Positions 1-8,074 of a stretch of 64,000 nucleotides of DNA are shown here, in pieces. Source of the DNA: SMWN01 sp965261165 (GTDB lineage Bacteria > Pseudomonadota > Gammaproteobacteria > Eutrophobiales > Eutrophobiaceae); the NCBI GenBank assembly GCA_965261165.1, contig OZ253445.1:372001-436000 (forward strand), read 5' to 3'. Position 1 is the stretch's first letter, and every line of letters begins with the position of its first letter. The notes beneath the pieces are model-generated. The model was given only the letters and a program-made list of their open reading frames with translations. It searched no databases and had not been told where the DNA came from. The position numbers and the translations under genes were made by a program.

Positions 1-406
1 AGGAAATATTAATTTCCATGGCATCAATCGGTGAATCATCAAATATTCGTGTGATGGCTTCATATTCTTCAATCGTAGAACCTGAAAGGTTGGCAATAAA
101 TCGTGTTTCTTCAAAATCAAGATTAGACAGGTAGTCATCAACCACTATAGCGGAGCCAGGATTCTGTAAGCCAATTGCATTCAACATGCCTACTGGTGTT
201 TCCATTACCCGGTGAGGTGAATTGCCCAGGCGTGGCTCTAATGTTGTGCCTTTCAGACAAATAGCCCCAACATCGGTATTGGAAAAGCCAGTCACACGTG
301 TATATTCTTCACCAAAACCAACACAACCAGACAGGAGCACCTGTGGCGAGTTAAATTTTATTCCACAGAAGTCTATCGCAAGTTTATTATCCAATTTTTT
401 GTCCAT
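1..406 (-). CDS. pyrD: dihydroorotate dehydrogenase, class 1B catalytic subunit (5' part only)
   Basis: This is the N-terminal ~135 residues of PyrD, the flavoprotein that oxidises dihydroorotate to orotate in pyrimidine synthesis. The gene runs off the left edge of the window. The translation shows the FMN/substrate-binding hallmarks of the family in order: LLSGCVGFGEEY, a KGTTLEPRLGN loop and ETPVGMLNAIGLQNPG. This combination is typical of class 1B enzymes, which normally work with a PyrK electron-transfer subunit; none is visible here. Two in-frame ATGs exist, at 418 and 406. I prefer 406 because GGAAG lies five bases upstream of it. The gene is divergent from trmL with under 30 bp between the start codons. 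Family identity is firm; the remainder of the gene is not visible. Confidence 0.85.
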   Translation of the reverse strand, partial: MDKKLDNKLAIDFCGIKFNSPQVLLSGCVGFGEEYTRVTGFSNTDVGAICLKGTTLEPRLGNSPHRVMETPVGMLNAIGLQNPGSAIVVDDYLSNLDFEETRFIANLSGSTIEEYEAITRIFDDSPIDAMEINIS

Positions 407-433
407 CTGCACTTCCATCTTGAGGTATTTTTT

Positions 434-892
434 ATGATTCATGTTGTTTTGTACGAGCCAGAAATCCCACCCAATACTGGTAACATTATACGACTATGTG
501 CCAATACTGGGGCACAATTACACCTGATTCGTCCGCTTGGCTTTAGACTTGATCATGCCAAGCTTTTACGTGCAGGTCTCGATTATCATGAATGGGTTGA
601 CGTTCATGAATACAAATCATTGAATGCCTTTGTCAATATCATAAACCTGAAAAAAATGTACGCCATTTCAACCCGAGGAAAGACCCTGTATTCGGAAGCG
701 GAGTATTCTGGCGATGTCGTATTATTGTTTGGACCTGAGACCCGAGGTCTACCCCAGTCACTGCTCAATAAACTTCCTGAATCTGATATACTTAGGCTAC
801 CTATGTTACCTGATAGTCGTAGTCTGAATCTTTCCAATGCTGTAGCAATATTTGTTTATGAAGCCTGGAAACAAAATCACTTCCAAATGTAA
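434..892 (+). CDS. trmL: tRNA (cytidine(34)-2'-O)-methyltransferase TrmL
   Basis: SPOUT-class methyltransferase that 2'-O-methylates the wobble base of leucine tRNAs using S-adenosylmethionine. The 152-residue length matches TrmL, which is only the minimal SPOUT domain. Visible motifs are the N-terminal EPEIPPNTGNIIRLCANTG, the knot motif LLFGPETRGLP and the C-terminal RSLNLSNAVAIFVYEAW. A TGAGG at 421-425 lies eight bases before the ATG and supports this start. It faces gpsA convergently with a 12 bp gap. In enterobacteria trmL lies next to cysE-gpsA-secB; here cysE is absent and the rest of the order is kept. TrmJ, its longer relative, is encoded separately at 45.2-45.9 kb. Confidence 0.92.
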   Translation: MIHVVLYEPEIPPNTGNIIRLCANTGAQLHLIRPLGFRLDHAKLLRAGLDYHEWVDVHEYKSLNAFVNIINLKKMYAISTRGKTLYSEAEYSGDVVLLFGPETRGLPQSLLNKLPESDILRLPMLPDSRSLNLSNAVAIFVYEAWKQNHFQM

Positions 893-904
893 AGAAATAT
901 CTTT

Positions 905-1906
905 CTAATCTAGCTCTCGCCTTTGTTCGCGCATAAGTAGGGCCTTGACTGCATCACTCGGCAATATTTCACCATTCACTATCTTACAAACCTGCTCAGT
1001 GATTGGCATTTCAATATTATTTCTTATAGCCAGATGATATACCTCTTGTGAGGTTCTGATGCCTTCAATTGCCTGACCGATATTTTTACAGGCTTCGGAC
1101 ACCATAGAGCCTTTGGCTAATTCAAGACCAAATCTTCGGTTACGAGAATGATCATCTGTACAAGTCAGTATCAAATCACCTAACCCCGTCAGACCCATAA
1201 AAGTTTCCTGTCGGCCGCCCATGACAACCCCAAGCCTGATAATTTCTGCCAGACCTCTCGCGATTAGAGCTGCACGAGCGTTAGAACCAAATCCTAAGCC
1301 ATCTGCGATACCCGCAGCAATAGCCATGACATTCTTGACTGCGCCACCTACCTCTACACCGATAACATCGTCATGCGTATAGACTCTAAAAACTTCGTTG
1401 TGGAATTTTTTGGCAAACCATGTGGCTATTTCTAAATCATTTCCAGCAATAGTGATTGCTGTTGGTAAACCGACAGCAACTTCCTTCGCAAAAGAGGGTC
1501 CGGACAATACGACAGTGTTGGCCTTATCCCCAAGACAATCTTCAACAATCTTATGATTGAGGTATTGTGCATTGGCTCCTAGTCCTTTGCTTGTGAGGCA
1601 CAATTTAATTTCTTTACTACCATGAGCGTTTATAAACTCAAGGACACTGAGCAAACCTGCACAAGGAACCGAGAGGACTATTTCATTGCATTCCTGCAGA
1701 CAGAATTCAAGATCGTCAACCGGCAAAAGACCTTCTGGAAAATTTGCGCCGGAAAGATAACGCTTGTTGCAACCCTCTGCCTTCAATTCTGCTATATGCG
1801 AACTATCGCGTCCCCAAAGATAAACAATATTGCCATTTCCAGCCAACACCATTGCTAGGGCAGTCCCCCAAGAGCCTGCACCGATGACAAGTATTGGCTT
1901 TTGCAT
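905..1906 (-). CDS. gpsA: glycerol-3-phosphate dehydrogenase [NAD(P)+]
   Basis: Cytosolic enzyme that reduces dihydroxyacetone phosphate to sn-glycerol-3-phosphate, the backbone for phospholipid synthesis. The 333-residue product begins MQKPILVIGAGSWGTALA, a Rossmann fold with the GxGxxG dinucleotide loop at about residues 8-13. Further on are VLSGPSFAKEVA, VGGAVKNVMAIAAGIADGLG with the catalytic lysine, and SNARAALIARGLAEI for substrate binding. A longer reading frame starts at 2023 but overlaps secB. The ATG at 1906 gives the normal family length and has GGGAAG just upstream. It follows secB by 46 bp on the same strand, so the two are probably co-transcribed with the upstream rhodanese gene. 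Confidence 0.95.
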   Translation of the reverse strand: MQKPILVIGAGSWGTALAMVLAGNGNIVYLWGRDSSHIAELKAEGCNKRYLSGANFPEGLLPVDDLEFCLQECNEIVLSVPCAGLLSVLEFINAHGSKEIKLCLTSKGLGANAQYLNHKIVEDCLGDKANTVVLSGPSFAKEVAVGLPTAITIAGNDLEIATWFAKKFHNEVFRVYTHDDVIGVEVGGAVKNVMAIAAGIADGLGFGSNARAALIARGLAEIIRLGVVMGGRQETFMGLTGLGDLILTCTDDHSRNRRFGLELAKGSMVSEACKNIGQAIEGIRTSQEVYHLAIRNNIEMPITEQVCKIVNGEILPSDAVKALLMREQRRELD

Positions 1907-1952
1907 TATCTTCCCGTACTCACTATCAGATTCAAGGCTTTGTTCCGCCAAA

Positions 1953-2447
1953 TTAATGCTTCGTTTCTGTATCAGTGGCCGCATTCTGCTCTTGCACCTG
2001 CTGCTGTTGATATAGGGCTTCAAAATTTACTGGTGCAAGCAAGAGTTGAGGGAAACCACCACGAGCAATCAAATCAGCAACATGCTCACGCGCAAAGGGG
2101 AAAAGAATATTTGGACAAGCAGTTACCACCATGCGTCCAACGATTTCTTCAGGGAATCCATCAATATGAAAAATACCTGCCTGATGCGCCTCAACCAAAT
2201 AGGCAGTTTTTTCTTCAATGGTTACAGTTACTGTAACATTCAAAACAACCTCATAAAGCTTTTCACCTAAGAATCGAGCTTCACTGCTCAAATTCATATT
2301 CACCGCAGGTTTCCATTCTTCTGTAAATATTTCTGGAGAATGGGGCGTTTCGAAAGATAAATCTTTTATATAAATCTTTTGTGGAGCAAATTCACCTTGC
2401 CTAGCTTCTTCGGCACCTACTTCAATATTTTGATATTCTTCAGCCAT
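1953..2447 (-). CDS. secB: protein-export chaperone SecB
   Basis: Tetrameric cytosolic chaperone that keeps preproteins unfolded and hands them to SecA. The 164-residue product has the SecB core: KIYIKDLSFETPHSPEIF near residue 25, a beta-sheet core, and the signature FPFAREHVADLIARGGFP followed by LLLAPVNFEALY. The C-terminal tail is Gln/Asn-rich and acidic and ends KH. It lacks the Zn-binding cysteine-rich tail. The frame is open to 2492, but the ATG at 2447 sits three bases after the rhodanese stop and gives the usual start MAEEYQ. The neighbours (rhodanese upstream, gpsA downstream) match the enterobacterial order, except that grxC, normally before secB, is absent. Confidence 0.95.
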   Translation of the reverse strand: MAEEYQNIEVGAEEARQGEFAPQKIYIKDLSFETPHSPEIFTEEWKPAVNMNLSSEARFLGEKLYEVVLNVTVTVTIEEKTAYLVEAHQAGIFHIDGFPEEIVGRMVVTACPNILFPFAREHVADLIARGGFPQLLLAPVNFEALYQQQQVQEQNAATDTETKH

Positions 2448-2449
2448 AC

Positions 2450-2878
2450 CTAAGCCTTTTCTTTCGTTAAGGGTAAGTTGGCATTTTGCCACGCGTTAAT
2501 ACCGCCCTTTAAAAAATAAAGTTTTTCAAAGCCCTTCATTTTTAAATCTCGCACAACACGTATTGATTGCTGCCCCTGACGACAACAAATCACAACAGTT
2601 TTATTCTTGTATTTTTCCAACTCCTTTTCTCGCTCATCCAGAGTTGCCACCTCTATGTTGATGGCATTAATAATATGCCCTTTTTCAAATTCATCAGCTT
2701 TACGGATATCCAGAATCTTTGCAGCTTCATGATTGATCAAACGCGTGACTTCAGACGAGACAACTTGCGATGTTCCCAAAGCTCCAGCAAAAATATTAAA
2801 AAATAGCAGCGATGCAATCGCAATAAAAAGTGAAAAAAGAAACAAGTTATTGGCAATAAATTCCGGAATTCTTTCCAT
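2450..2878 (-). CDS. yibN: membrane-anchored rhodanese-like protein (YibN type)
   Basis: A 142-residue protein with one N-terminal membrane segment (about residues 12-33) followed by a single rhodanese domain. The active-site loop is CRQGQQS with Cys99 as the expected persulfide-carrying nucleophile; Cys98 precedes it. The LDIRKADEFEKGHI motif near residue 56 is typical of the CDC25/rhodanese fold. This is the architecture of E. coli YibN, whose physiological role is poorly defined; sulfur transfer at the inner face of the membrane is the family-level guess. It is the first gene of the rhodanese-secB-gpsA unit and is divergent from gpmI across a 290 bp gap that should hold both promoters. The stop is almost contiguous with the secB start. 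Confidence 0.85.
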   Translation of the reverse strand: MERIPEFIANNLFLFSLFIAIASLLFFNIFAGALGTSQVVSSEVTRLINHEAAKILDIRKADEFEKGHIINAINIEVATLDEREKELEKYKNKTVVICCRQGQQSIRVVRDLKMKGFEKLYFLKGGINAWQNANLPLTKEKA

Positions 2879-3168
2879 AATATTTTAGCTTTCTTTCCTC
2901 GGCAAAACCTGATTATGAGGCGTGCATAATACGTCATAATTTTGTCATCTTCGAGCCTTATCCAGATGATATTATGCACTCAGGTTTTGTATGCTAAAAT
3001 TCACCGAAATGAATAGATATGAGATGCAATTTACCCTGAATTCAGCAACCAAATTGCTTTTTTCTCTTAAATGCTATGCCTCTCTTGAAATCCTTCCAAC
3101 GGCATAACTTTGAACGGTACCTGCCTATTTTCAAGATGTTAGGCCATATAAAGCAAACGAATCTGTAA

Positions 3169-4731
3169 ATGCAGCCGTCAATTAAACCTCTGATCCTGAT
3201 TGTCTTGGACGGTTGGGGATACACGGATAACACTGTCTATAATGCAATCCACAGTGCAAAAAAGCCGGTTTGGGAAAAATTGTGGCTTGAATGTCCGCGC
3301 ACGCTAATCCAAGCATCAGGGACAGATGTTGGCCTGCCCTCTCAGCAAATGGGTAATTCAGAAGTAGGGCATATGACTATTGGTTCTGGTCGTCTGGTCG
3401 ATCAGGAGTTTTCCAGAATTACGCGTGCCATCGATGATGGCTCCTTCTTCAAGAATGCAATACTCAATAATGCCTTCAATCAAGCATCTAAAAATAACAG
3501 AGCTGTACACATTCTGGGATTGCTCTCTCCTGGTGGCGTGCACAGTCACCAGGAACATATTTTCAGACTGATGGAACTGGCAACTCAATTTGGTGTTAAA
3601 AAAATATATCTGCATGCATTTTTGGATGGTCGAGATACTCCTCCTAAAAGCGCGGAAGAGAACATTCATCTTGCTCAGTTAAAAATGAAGGAATTGGAAA
3701 GAGGTCAATTTGCCAGCATCATTGGCAGATTCTTTGCCATGGATAGAAATAAGCGCTGGGAAAGAACCCAAAAAGCCTATGACCTGATTAGCCAAGGGAA
3801 AGCTGATTATCGATCAGATGATCCATTTATTGCGGTGGATATGGCTTATGCCCGAGGGGAGACTGATGAATTTGTCCGCGCCACGGCCATTACTGAGCAT
3901 GGGGAACCTCCAGTTCAAGTCGAAGATGGCGATATCATTGTATTTGCTAATTATCGTGCTGACCGGGCAAGGCAACTGGCCCGCGCCTTTACTAAAGAAG
4001 ATTTCCAAAGCTTCCCAAGAGAAAATATCCCCAAGCTTGATGCCTTTATCAGTCTGACTGAATACAAGGCTAACTATGAGTTCCCGGTCGCTTTTCCATC
4101 CAAAAGTCTAGACAATGTCTTTGGTCAATATATTTCTGAACTTGGCCTAAAACAGTTGCGCATTGCAGAAACAGAAAAATATGCACATGTCACTTTTTTC
4201 TTTAATGGCGGCGAAGAGCAGGCATTTGATGGCGAAGATCGCATATTGGTGCCCTCACCTCATGTTCGCACCTACAACATGGAACCCAAGATGAGTGCCT
4301 TTGAAATAACAGACAAACTGATAGAAGCAATGCAAAGTGATAAATACGATACAATTATTTGCAACTATGCCAATGCCGATATGGTCGGTCATACTGGCGA
4401 TTTTCAAGCAACCATCAAAGCGATTGAGGCAATTGACACCTGCTTGGGAAAAATCATTGATACTGCTAAAAAGACAAATGCAGAAATTCTCATCACCTCT
4501 GATCATGGTAATGCCGAACAAATGAAAACCTACGCCACTGAGAAAATAAAATCCGACCAGCATACTGCCCATACCACGAATCTGGTTCCACTTGTCTATA
4601 TTGGTCGCGATGCTGAAGTCATATCAGAACTATCAGGCTCATTATCAGACGTCGCCCCCACAATGTTGTATTTGATGGGGCTTGAAGTACCTCAGGAAAT
4701 GACAGGAAAGCCTTTGCTGAAATCACAATGA
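3169..4731 (+). CDS. gpmI: 2,3-bisphosphoglycerate-independent phosphoglycerate mutase
   Basis: Mn-dependent glycolytic/gluconeogenic enzyme that interconverts 3- and 2-phosphoglycerate through a phosphoserine intermediate. The 520-residue length is normal for the family. DGWG near residue 14 supplies a metal-binding Asp. MGNSEVGHMTIGSGR carries the phosphorylated serine (Ser64). HAFLDGRDTPP and later NYANADMVGHTGDFQA and TSDHGNAEQM supply substrate-binding and metal ligands of the alkaline-phosphatase-like domain. The upstream region shows no strong Shine-Dalgarno, but the ATG at 3169 is the only start that gives the standard N terminus. The stop overlaps the envC start by 4 bp (ATGA), so the two are translationally coupled, as in E. 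coli gpmM-envC. Confidence 0.95.
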   Translation: MQPSIKPLILIVLDGWGYTDNTVYNAIHSAKKPVWEKLWLECPRTLIQASGTDVGLPSQQMGNSEVGHMTIGSGRLVDQEFSRITRAIDDGSFFKNAILNNAFNQASKNNRAVHILGLLSPGGVHSHQEHIFRLMELATQFGVKKIYLHAFLDGRDTPPKSAEENIHLAQLKMKELERGQFASIIGRFFAMDRNKRWERTQKAYDLISQGKADYRSDDPFIAVDMAYARGETDEFVRATAITEHGEPPVQVEDGDIIVFANYRADRARQLARAFTKEDFQSFPRENIPKLDAFISLTEYKANYEFPVAFPSKSLDNVFGQYISELGLKQLRIAETEKYAHVTFFFNGGEEQAFDGEDRILVPSPHVRTYNMEPKMSAFEITDKLIEAMQSDKYDTIICNYANADMVGHTGDFQATIKAIEAIDTCLGKIIDTAKKTNAEILITSDHGNAEQMKTYATEKIKSDQHTAHTTNLVPLVYIGRDAEVISELSGSLSDVAPTMLYLMGLEVPQEMTGKPLLKSQ

Positions 4732-5936
4732 ACATTACCCCAATATGTCCTAGGTTATCGCTATACAATAATTATAATTACCTGCAAAAATGCTTTCGAC
4801 TTGTACCCGTTTTTATCTGTCTCACCAGCGCCCCCATCTACGCCGAAGATATTGAAAAAAAATCCGCTCAACTAGACTCTGTAAGGAATCAAATTAAAGA
4901 TGTCAAAACCAGTATAGAAAAAGCACGTCTTGAAACAAATGCCTTGCAAACTGAATTAAAAGAAAATGAGACCTCTGCTGGCAATATTGCCTTGAACATC
5001 AGAGAAATTGAGCGGCAGTTACAACAAAAAAACAAACGCCTAAATACATTAAACGACAAAAAATCATTTCATGAGAAGACGCTGGCTGAACAGAAACAGG
5101 CCTTATCCCGACAGATCCGTTCAGCGTATGTGATAGGTAAAAATGACTATATGAAATTATTACTAAATCAGGAAGACCCTGCCAGGGTCGGTCGAGCTCT
5201 TGCCTATTATGACTACCGTAATCAGGCAAGAGTTCGGCAAATTAACTCAGTAAATACGGAAATCAAAGCAATCATTCAACTAGAAAATAATATCGCTCGT
5301 GAAAATAGCGCCTTACTCAAACTAAAAGAAAATCTACTCGCAAAGAATAGCAGGATTATTCAATCAAGAAGAGATAGAGAAGATATTCTTGCCAGACTAT
5401 TGAATGAACTTGAAAAACAAGGGCTTGAATTACAGGCATTACAACAACAGGAAATTGAAACAAAAAACCTTCTGGAAAAACTCAGTGAAAAACGAGCCAA
5501 AAATGACTATGGCAGCATCGCTATTTTTGAAGACATACCGCCCTTTAGCAGTCTCAAAGGAAAGCTGGACTGGCCAATAAATGGAAAATTATTAACTCGT
5601 TTCGGGACTCGTAAACGAGGCGGCAATTTAAAATGGCAAGGTGTTGTCATCAATGCTGAGATTGGCATCGAAGTTAAAGCAGTCAGTGGTGGACGAATCG
5701 TTTTTGCAGATTGGTTTAGAAATCTGGGGTTATTGATCATCATTGACCATGGTCATGGTTACATGAGCCTGTATGGTTATAACCAAAGTTTATTGAAAAA
5801 AAATGGAGATTGGGTACTCCCAGGTGAAGTCATCTCCCTTGCTGGTGATAGTGGTGGGCAACTTCATTCTGGTGTTTATTTCGAAATACGTAACAATGGT
5901 AGCCCGGTCAACCCGATCAAGTGGTGCAGAAATTAG
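4728..5936 (+). CDS. envC: murein hydrolase activator EnvC
   Basis: Periplasmic protein that, in E. coli, is recruited by FtsEX and activates the septal amidases AmiA/AmiB. Residues 1-40 form a signal peptide (hydrophobic FRLVPVFICLTSAPIYA, cleavage probably after AYA-like IYA). Residues ~42-255 are a long coiled coil rich in E, K, L and Q. Residues ~275-402 are a LytM/M23 domain. The M23 zinc ligands are not preserved: the first HxxxD is WQGVVINA, the YxH is YGYNQ and the HxH is HSGVYFE. This is the degenerate LytM of activators rather than an active endopeptidase. The gene overlaps gpmI by 4 bp and precedes ctpA. Length (402) is close to the E. coli protein. Confidence 0.9.
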   Translation: MNITPICPRLSLYNNYNYLQKCFRLVPVFICLTSAPIYAEDIEKKSAQLDSVRNQIKDVKTSIEKARLETNALQTELKENETSAGNIALNIREIERQLQQKNKRLNTLNDKKSFHEKTLAEQKQALSRQIRSAYVIGKNDYMKLLLNQEDPARVGRALAYYDYRNQARVRQINSVNTEIKAIIQLENNIARENSALLKLKENLLAKNSRIIQSRRDREDILARLLNELEKQGLELQALQQQEIETKNLLEKLSEKRAKNDYGSIAIFEDIPPFSSLKGKLDWPINGKLLTRFGTRKRGGNLKWQGVVINAEIGIEVKAVSGGRIVFADWFRNLGLLIIIDHGHGYMSLYGYNQSLLKKNGDWVLPGEVISLAGDSGGQLHSGVYFEIRNNGSPVNPIKWCRN

Positions 5937-6111
5937 CGTAATATTTTTGCCACAACATCATTGTTCTTATTGCTGCATACTTGACGCTTGCATGCTGTTA
6001 ATATTGAATAATACAGAGTCATTTATACCTGACAAAGCAATAAGCCGTATAAATAAGAAATCCTAAGTAGCCTTAAATTCCCCCTTAATGTATGAGGCTC
6101 GGAGAAAAAAA

Positions 6112-7428
6112 ATGAATAATGCTTTTCGTAATCTTTTTATTTGCCTGTTACTTTTACTGCCGGGGGCCAGAGCAGTCGCCGGGGAAGCTGAAATACAAGA
6201 GTTTGAAACACTGCCCCTAGATGATATACGTACATTTACTGAAATTTTTGCAAAAATAAAAAGCGATTATGTTGAGCCTGTCAATGACAAAGAATTACTT
6301 AAAAATGCCGTCCGTGGTATGTTGGAAGGACTAGATCCTCACTCTACCTATCTAGACGATAAATCCTATAGCGAACTGAGAGAAGGGACTTCTGGTGAAT
6401 TTGGCGGTCTTGGTATCGAAATAGGAATGGAAAATAGTTTTATCAAAGTTATCTCCCCTATCGATGATACCCCCGCACAAAAAGCCGGAATAAAAGCTGG
6501 CGATCTGATTATTAAACTCGACGACAGATCGGTTAAAGGCCTATCGTTAAATGAAGCCGTCGACCTCATGCGCGGCAAACCTGGCGATCCAATTATACTA
6601 ACCATCATTCGTGAGAATGAAGAAAGACCCCTAGTCTTTACCCTGATTAGAGATGTAATAAAGATTAAAAGCGTCAGATTCGAAACACTAGAACCCGGCT
6701 TTGGCTACTTACGTATCTCCAGTTTCCAATCACACACCGTTGAAAATCTGCTCAAGGCAATTAATCAACTTAAACAAGACAACAACAATGAACTCAAAGG
6801 TATTATTCTTGATCTCAGAAATAATCCTGGCGGCATTTTAAATGCTGCTGTTGGTGTGTCAGATATGTTTCTTAACAAAGGATTGATTGTTTACACAGAA
6901 GGTCGTATTAAGGATTCAAAATTAAAATTTAATGCCAAACCCAATGCCAAGCTACCGGACGTACCACTCATTGTGCTAGTTGACGTTGGTTCAGCATCTG
7001 CTTCAGAAATCGTTGCCGGTGCCCTGCAAGATAATAGGCGTGGCATTATCATGGGTGAAAAAACCTTTGGCAAAGGATCCGTGCAAACAGTACTGCCTAT
7101 GAATAATAATGCAGCGTTAAAACTGACTACTGCCAGATATTACACGCCCAATGGCCGTTCAATTCAGGCCTCTGGCGTGATACCGGATATCATCATCGAT
7201 AAGGTCAAGCTATCCAAGATTGAAGACGCTTTTGATTCTCGTTTAAAAGAGTCTGACCTCAAAGGACATCTTGATAATGAGCTAGAAGAAGCCCCGATCA
7301 TAAAAGGAGATCGGGAACTTAAAAATGATGCGCCTGAAGAAAAGGATACTCCACCACTTTCTTCACGAGACTATGAGCTTTATGAAGCCTTAAATGTATT
7401 AAAAGGCCTGGCAATCATAAAAAATTAA
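6112..7428 (+). CDS. ctpA: C-terminal processing protease CtpA (S41 family)
   Basis: Periplasmic serine protease of the S41A/CTP family. It has an N-terminal signal peptide (NLFICLLLLLPGARAVAG). An EIFAKIKSDYVEPV segment and LDPHSTYLDD precede a PDZ domain at about residues 85-175 with GEFGGLGIEIG. The tail-specific protease core contains LDLRNNPGG, then GSASASEIVAGAL with the catalytic Ser, and KTFGKGSVQT with the catalytic Lys (about residue 321 from this start). GGAG at 6101-6104 lies seven bases before the ATG at 6112, which decides this start over one at 6088. The order gpmI-envC-ctpA is common in gammaproteobacteria, often followed by a divergent polysaccharide deacetylase. Here the next gene is a DJ-1 pseudogene instead. 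The last 70 residues are acidic and low-complexity. Confidence 0.92.
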   Translation: MNNAFRNLFICLLLLLPGARAVAGEAEIQEFETLPLDDIRTFTEIFAKIKSDYVEPVNDKELLKNAVRGMLEGLDPHSTYLDDKSYSELREGTSGEFGGLGIEIGMENSFIKVISPIDDTPAQKAGIKAGDLIIKLDDRSVKGLSLNEAVDLMRGKPGDPIILTIIRENEERPLVFTLIRDVIKIKSVRFETLEPGFGYLRISSFQSHTVENLLKAINQLKQDNNNELKGIILDLRNNPGGILNAAVGVSDMFLNKGLIVYTEGRIKDSKLKFNAKPNAKLPDVPLIVLVDVGSASASEIVAGALQDNRRGIIMGEKTFGKGSVQTVLPMNNNAALKLTTARYYTPNGRSIQASGVIPDIIIDKVKLSKIEDAFDSRLKESDLKGHLDNELEEAPIIKGDRELKNDAPEEKDTPPLSSRDYELYEALNVLKGLAIIKN

Positions 7429-7441
7429 ACGAGATAACTCC

Positions 7442-8013
7442 ATGACAGAGGCAACAATTCCCAAGCGCTGGTTCCCCGTGCTTTGGTCCTCTGGGACAAA
7501 GCTATGAGGAACTGGAGGCCATTGCCATTATCAACCTACTAAGACACGTACAGGGATAAAAGCAATCTCTACTGGGCCAATACTAAAAATATAACCGCCA
7601 ACCGTGGTGCAAAATTTATCCCGAACACCGATCTGGATTCCGCATTAAAAGATGATGACTACGACATGATTATTTTACCTAGCACAGCTCATCTTGAGAA
7701 TGATGAACGTCTCAAATCAACCATTAAAAAGAATGGCGAATGACAATAAGTACATTGCCGCTGGCTATACTACACCATAAATGCTTTTAGACGCGCTCAT
7801 TGGTAAAACCGTTACCTATTACTCCGACTTTCTTTATAGCTCGACACTACCAAAACTTATAATACCTGATGAAGCTGTGTGGAAAATTATTACTTCAAGA
7901 GGAGCTAGCACAACAATGGATTTTCTCTTGAGTTAATTAAAGTACTTTCTGGCAGGGAAACAAGAGATATTATAGAAGCTGCTTTAGTTAGAACGCAGTA
8001 TCTGAGCTATTAA
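7442..8013 (+). pseudogene. DJ-1/PfpI (YajL-like) family, decayed
   Basis: No single frame stays open, but conceptual joining of three frames gives a recognisable DJ-1/YajL protein. SYEELEAIAIINLLR corresponds to the N-terminal EETEA glutamate region. RGAKFIPNTDLDSALKDDDY and DMIILPS follow, then AAGYTTP at the nucleophile elbow and SRGASTTMDF with a final LIKVLSGRETRDIIEAAL helix. In working members the elbow reads like AAICAAP; here the cysteine position is occupied by Tyr. Several in-frame stops (for example after HVQG and after the elbow) and at least two frameshifts are present. The remnant keeps almost the full family length (~190 codons), so the decay looks fairly recent. It lies 14 bp after ctpA on the same strand. 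Confidence 0.8.
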
Positions 8014-8040
8014 AAAAATCTTTTTATTCAACGAAAACTA

Positions 8041-8074
8041 TTCACCCTGATTTATTCACCCTGATTTATTCACC
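8041..8074. repeat. 14-bp tandem duplication across the ubiB stop codon
   Basis: The unit TTCACCCTGATTTA occurs at 8041-8054 and exactly again at 8055-8068, followed by a partial third unit TTCACC. The ubiB stop codon (TAA, minus strand, 8066-8068) lies inside the second unit. This looks like replication slippage. Confidence 0.85.

Noticed and set aside
222..437. 71-codon plus-strand frame at the left edge
   Set aside because: It is antisense to the pyrD fragment, which has clear family motifs.
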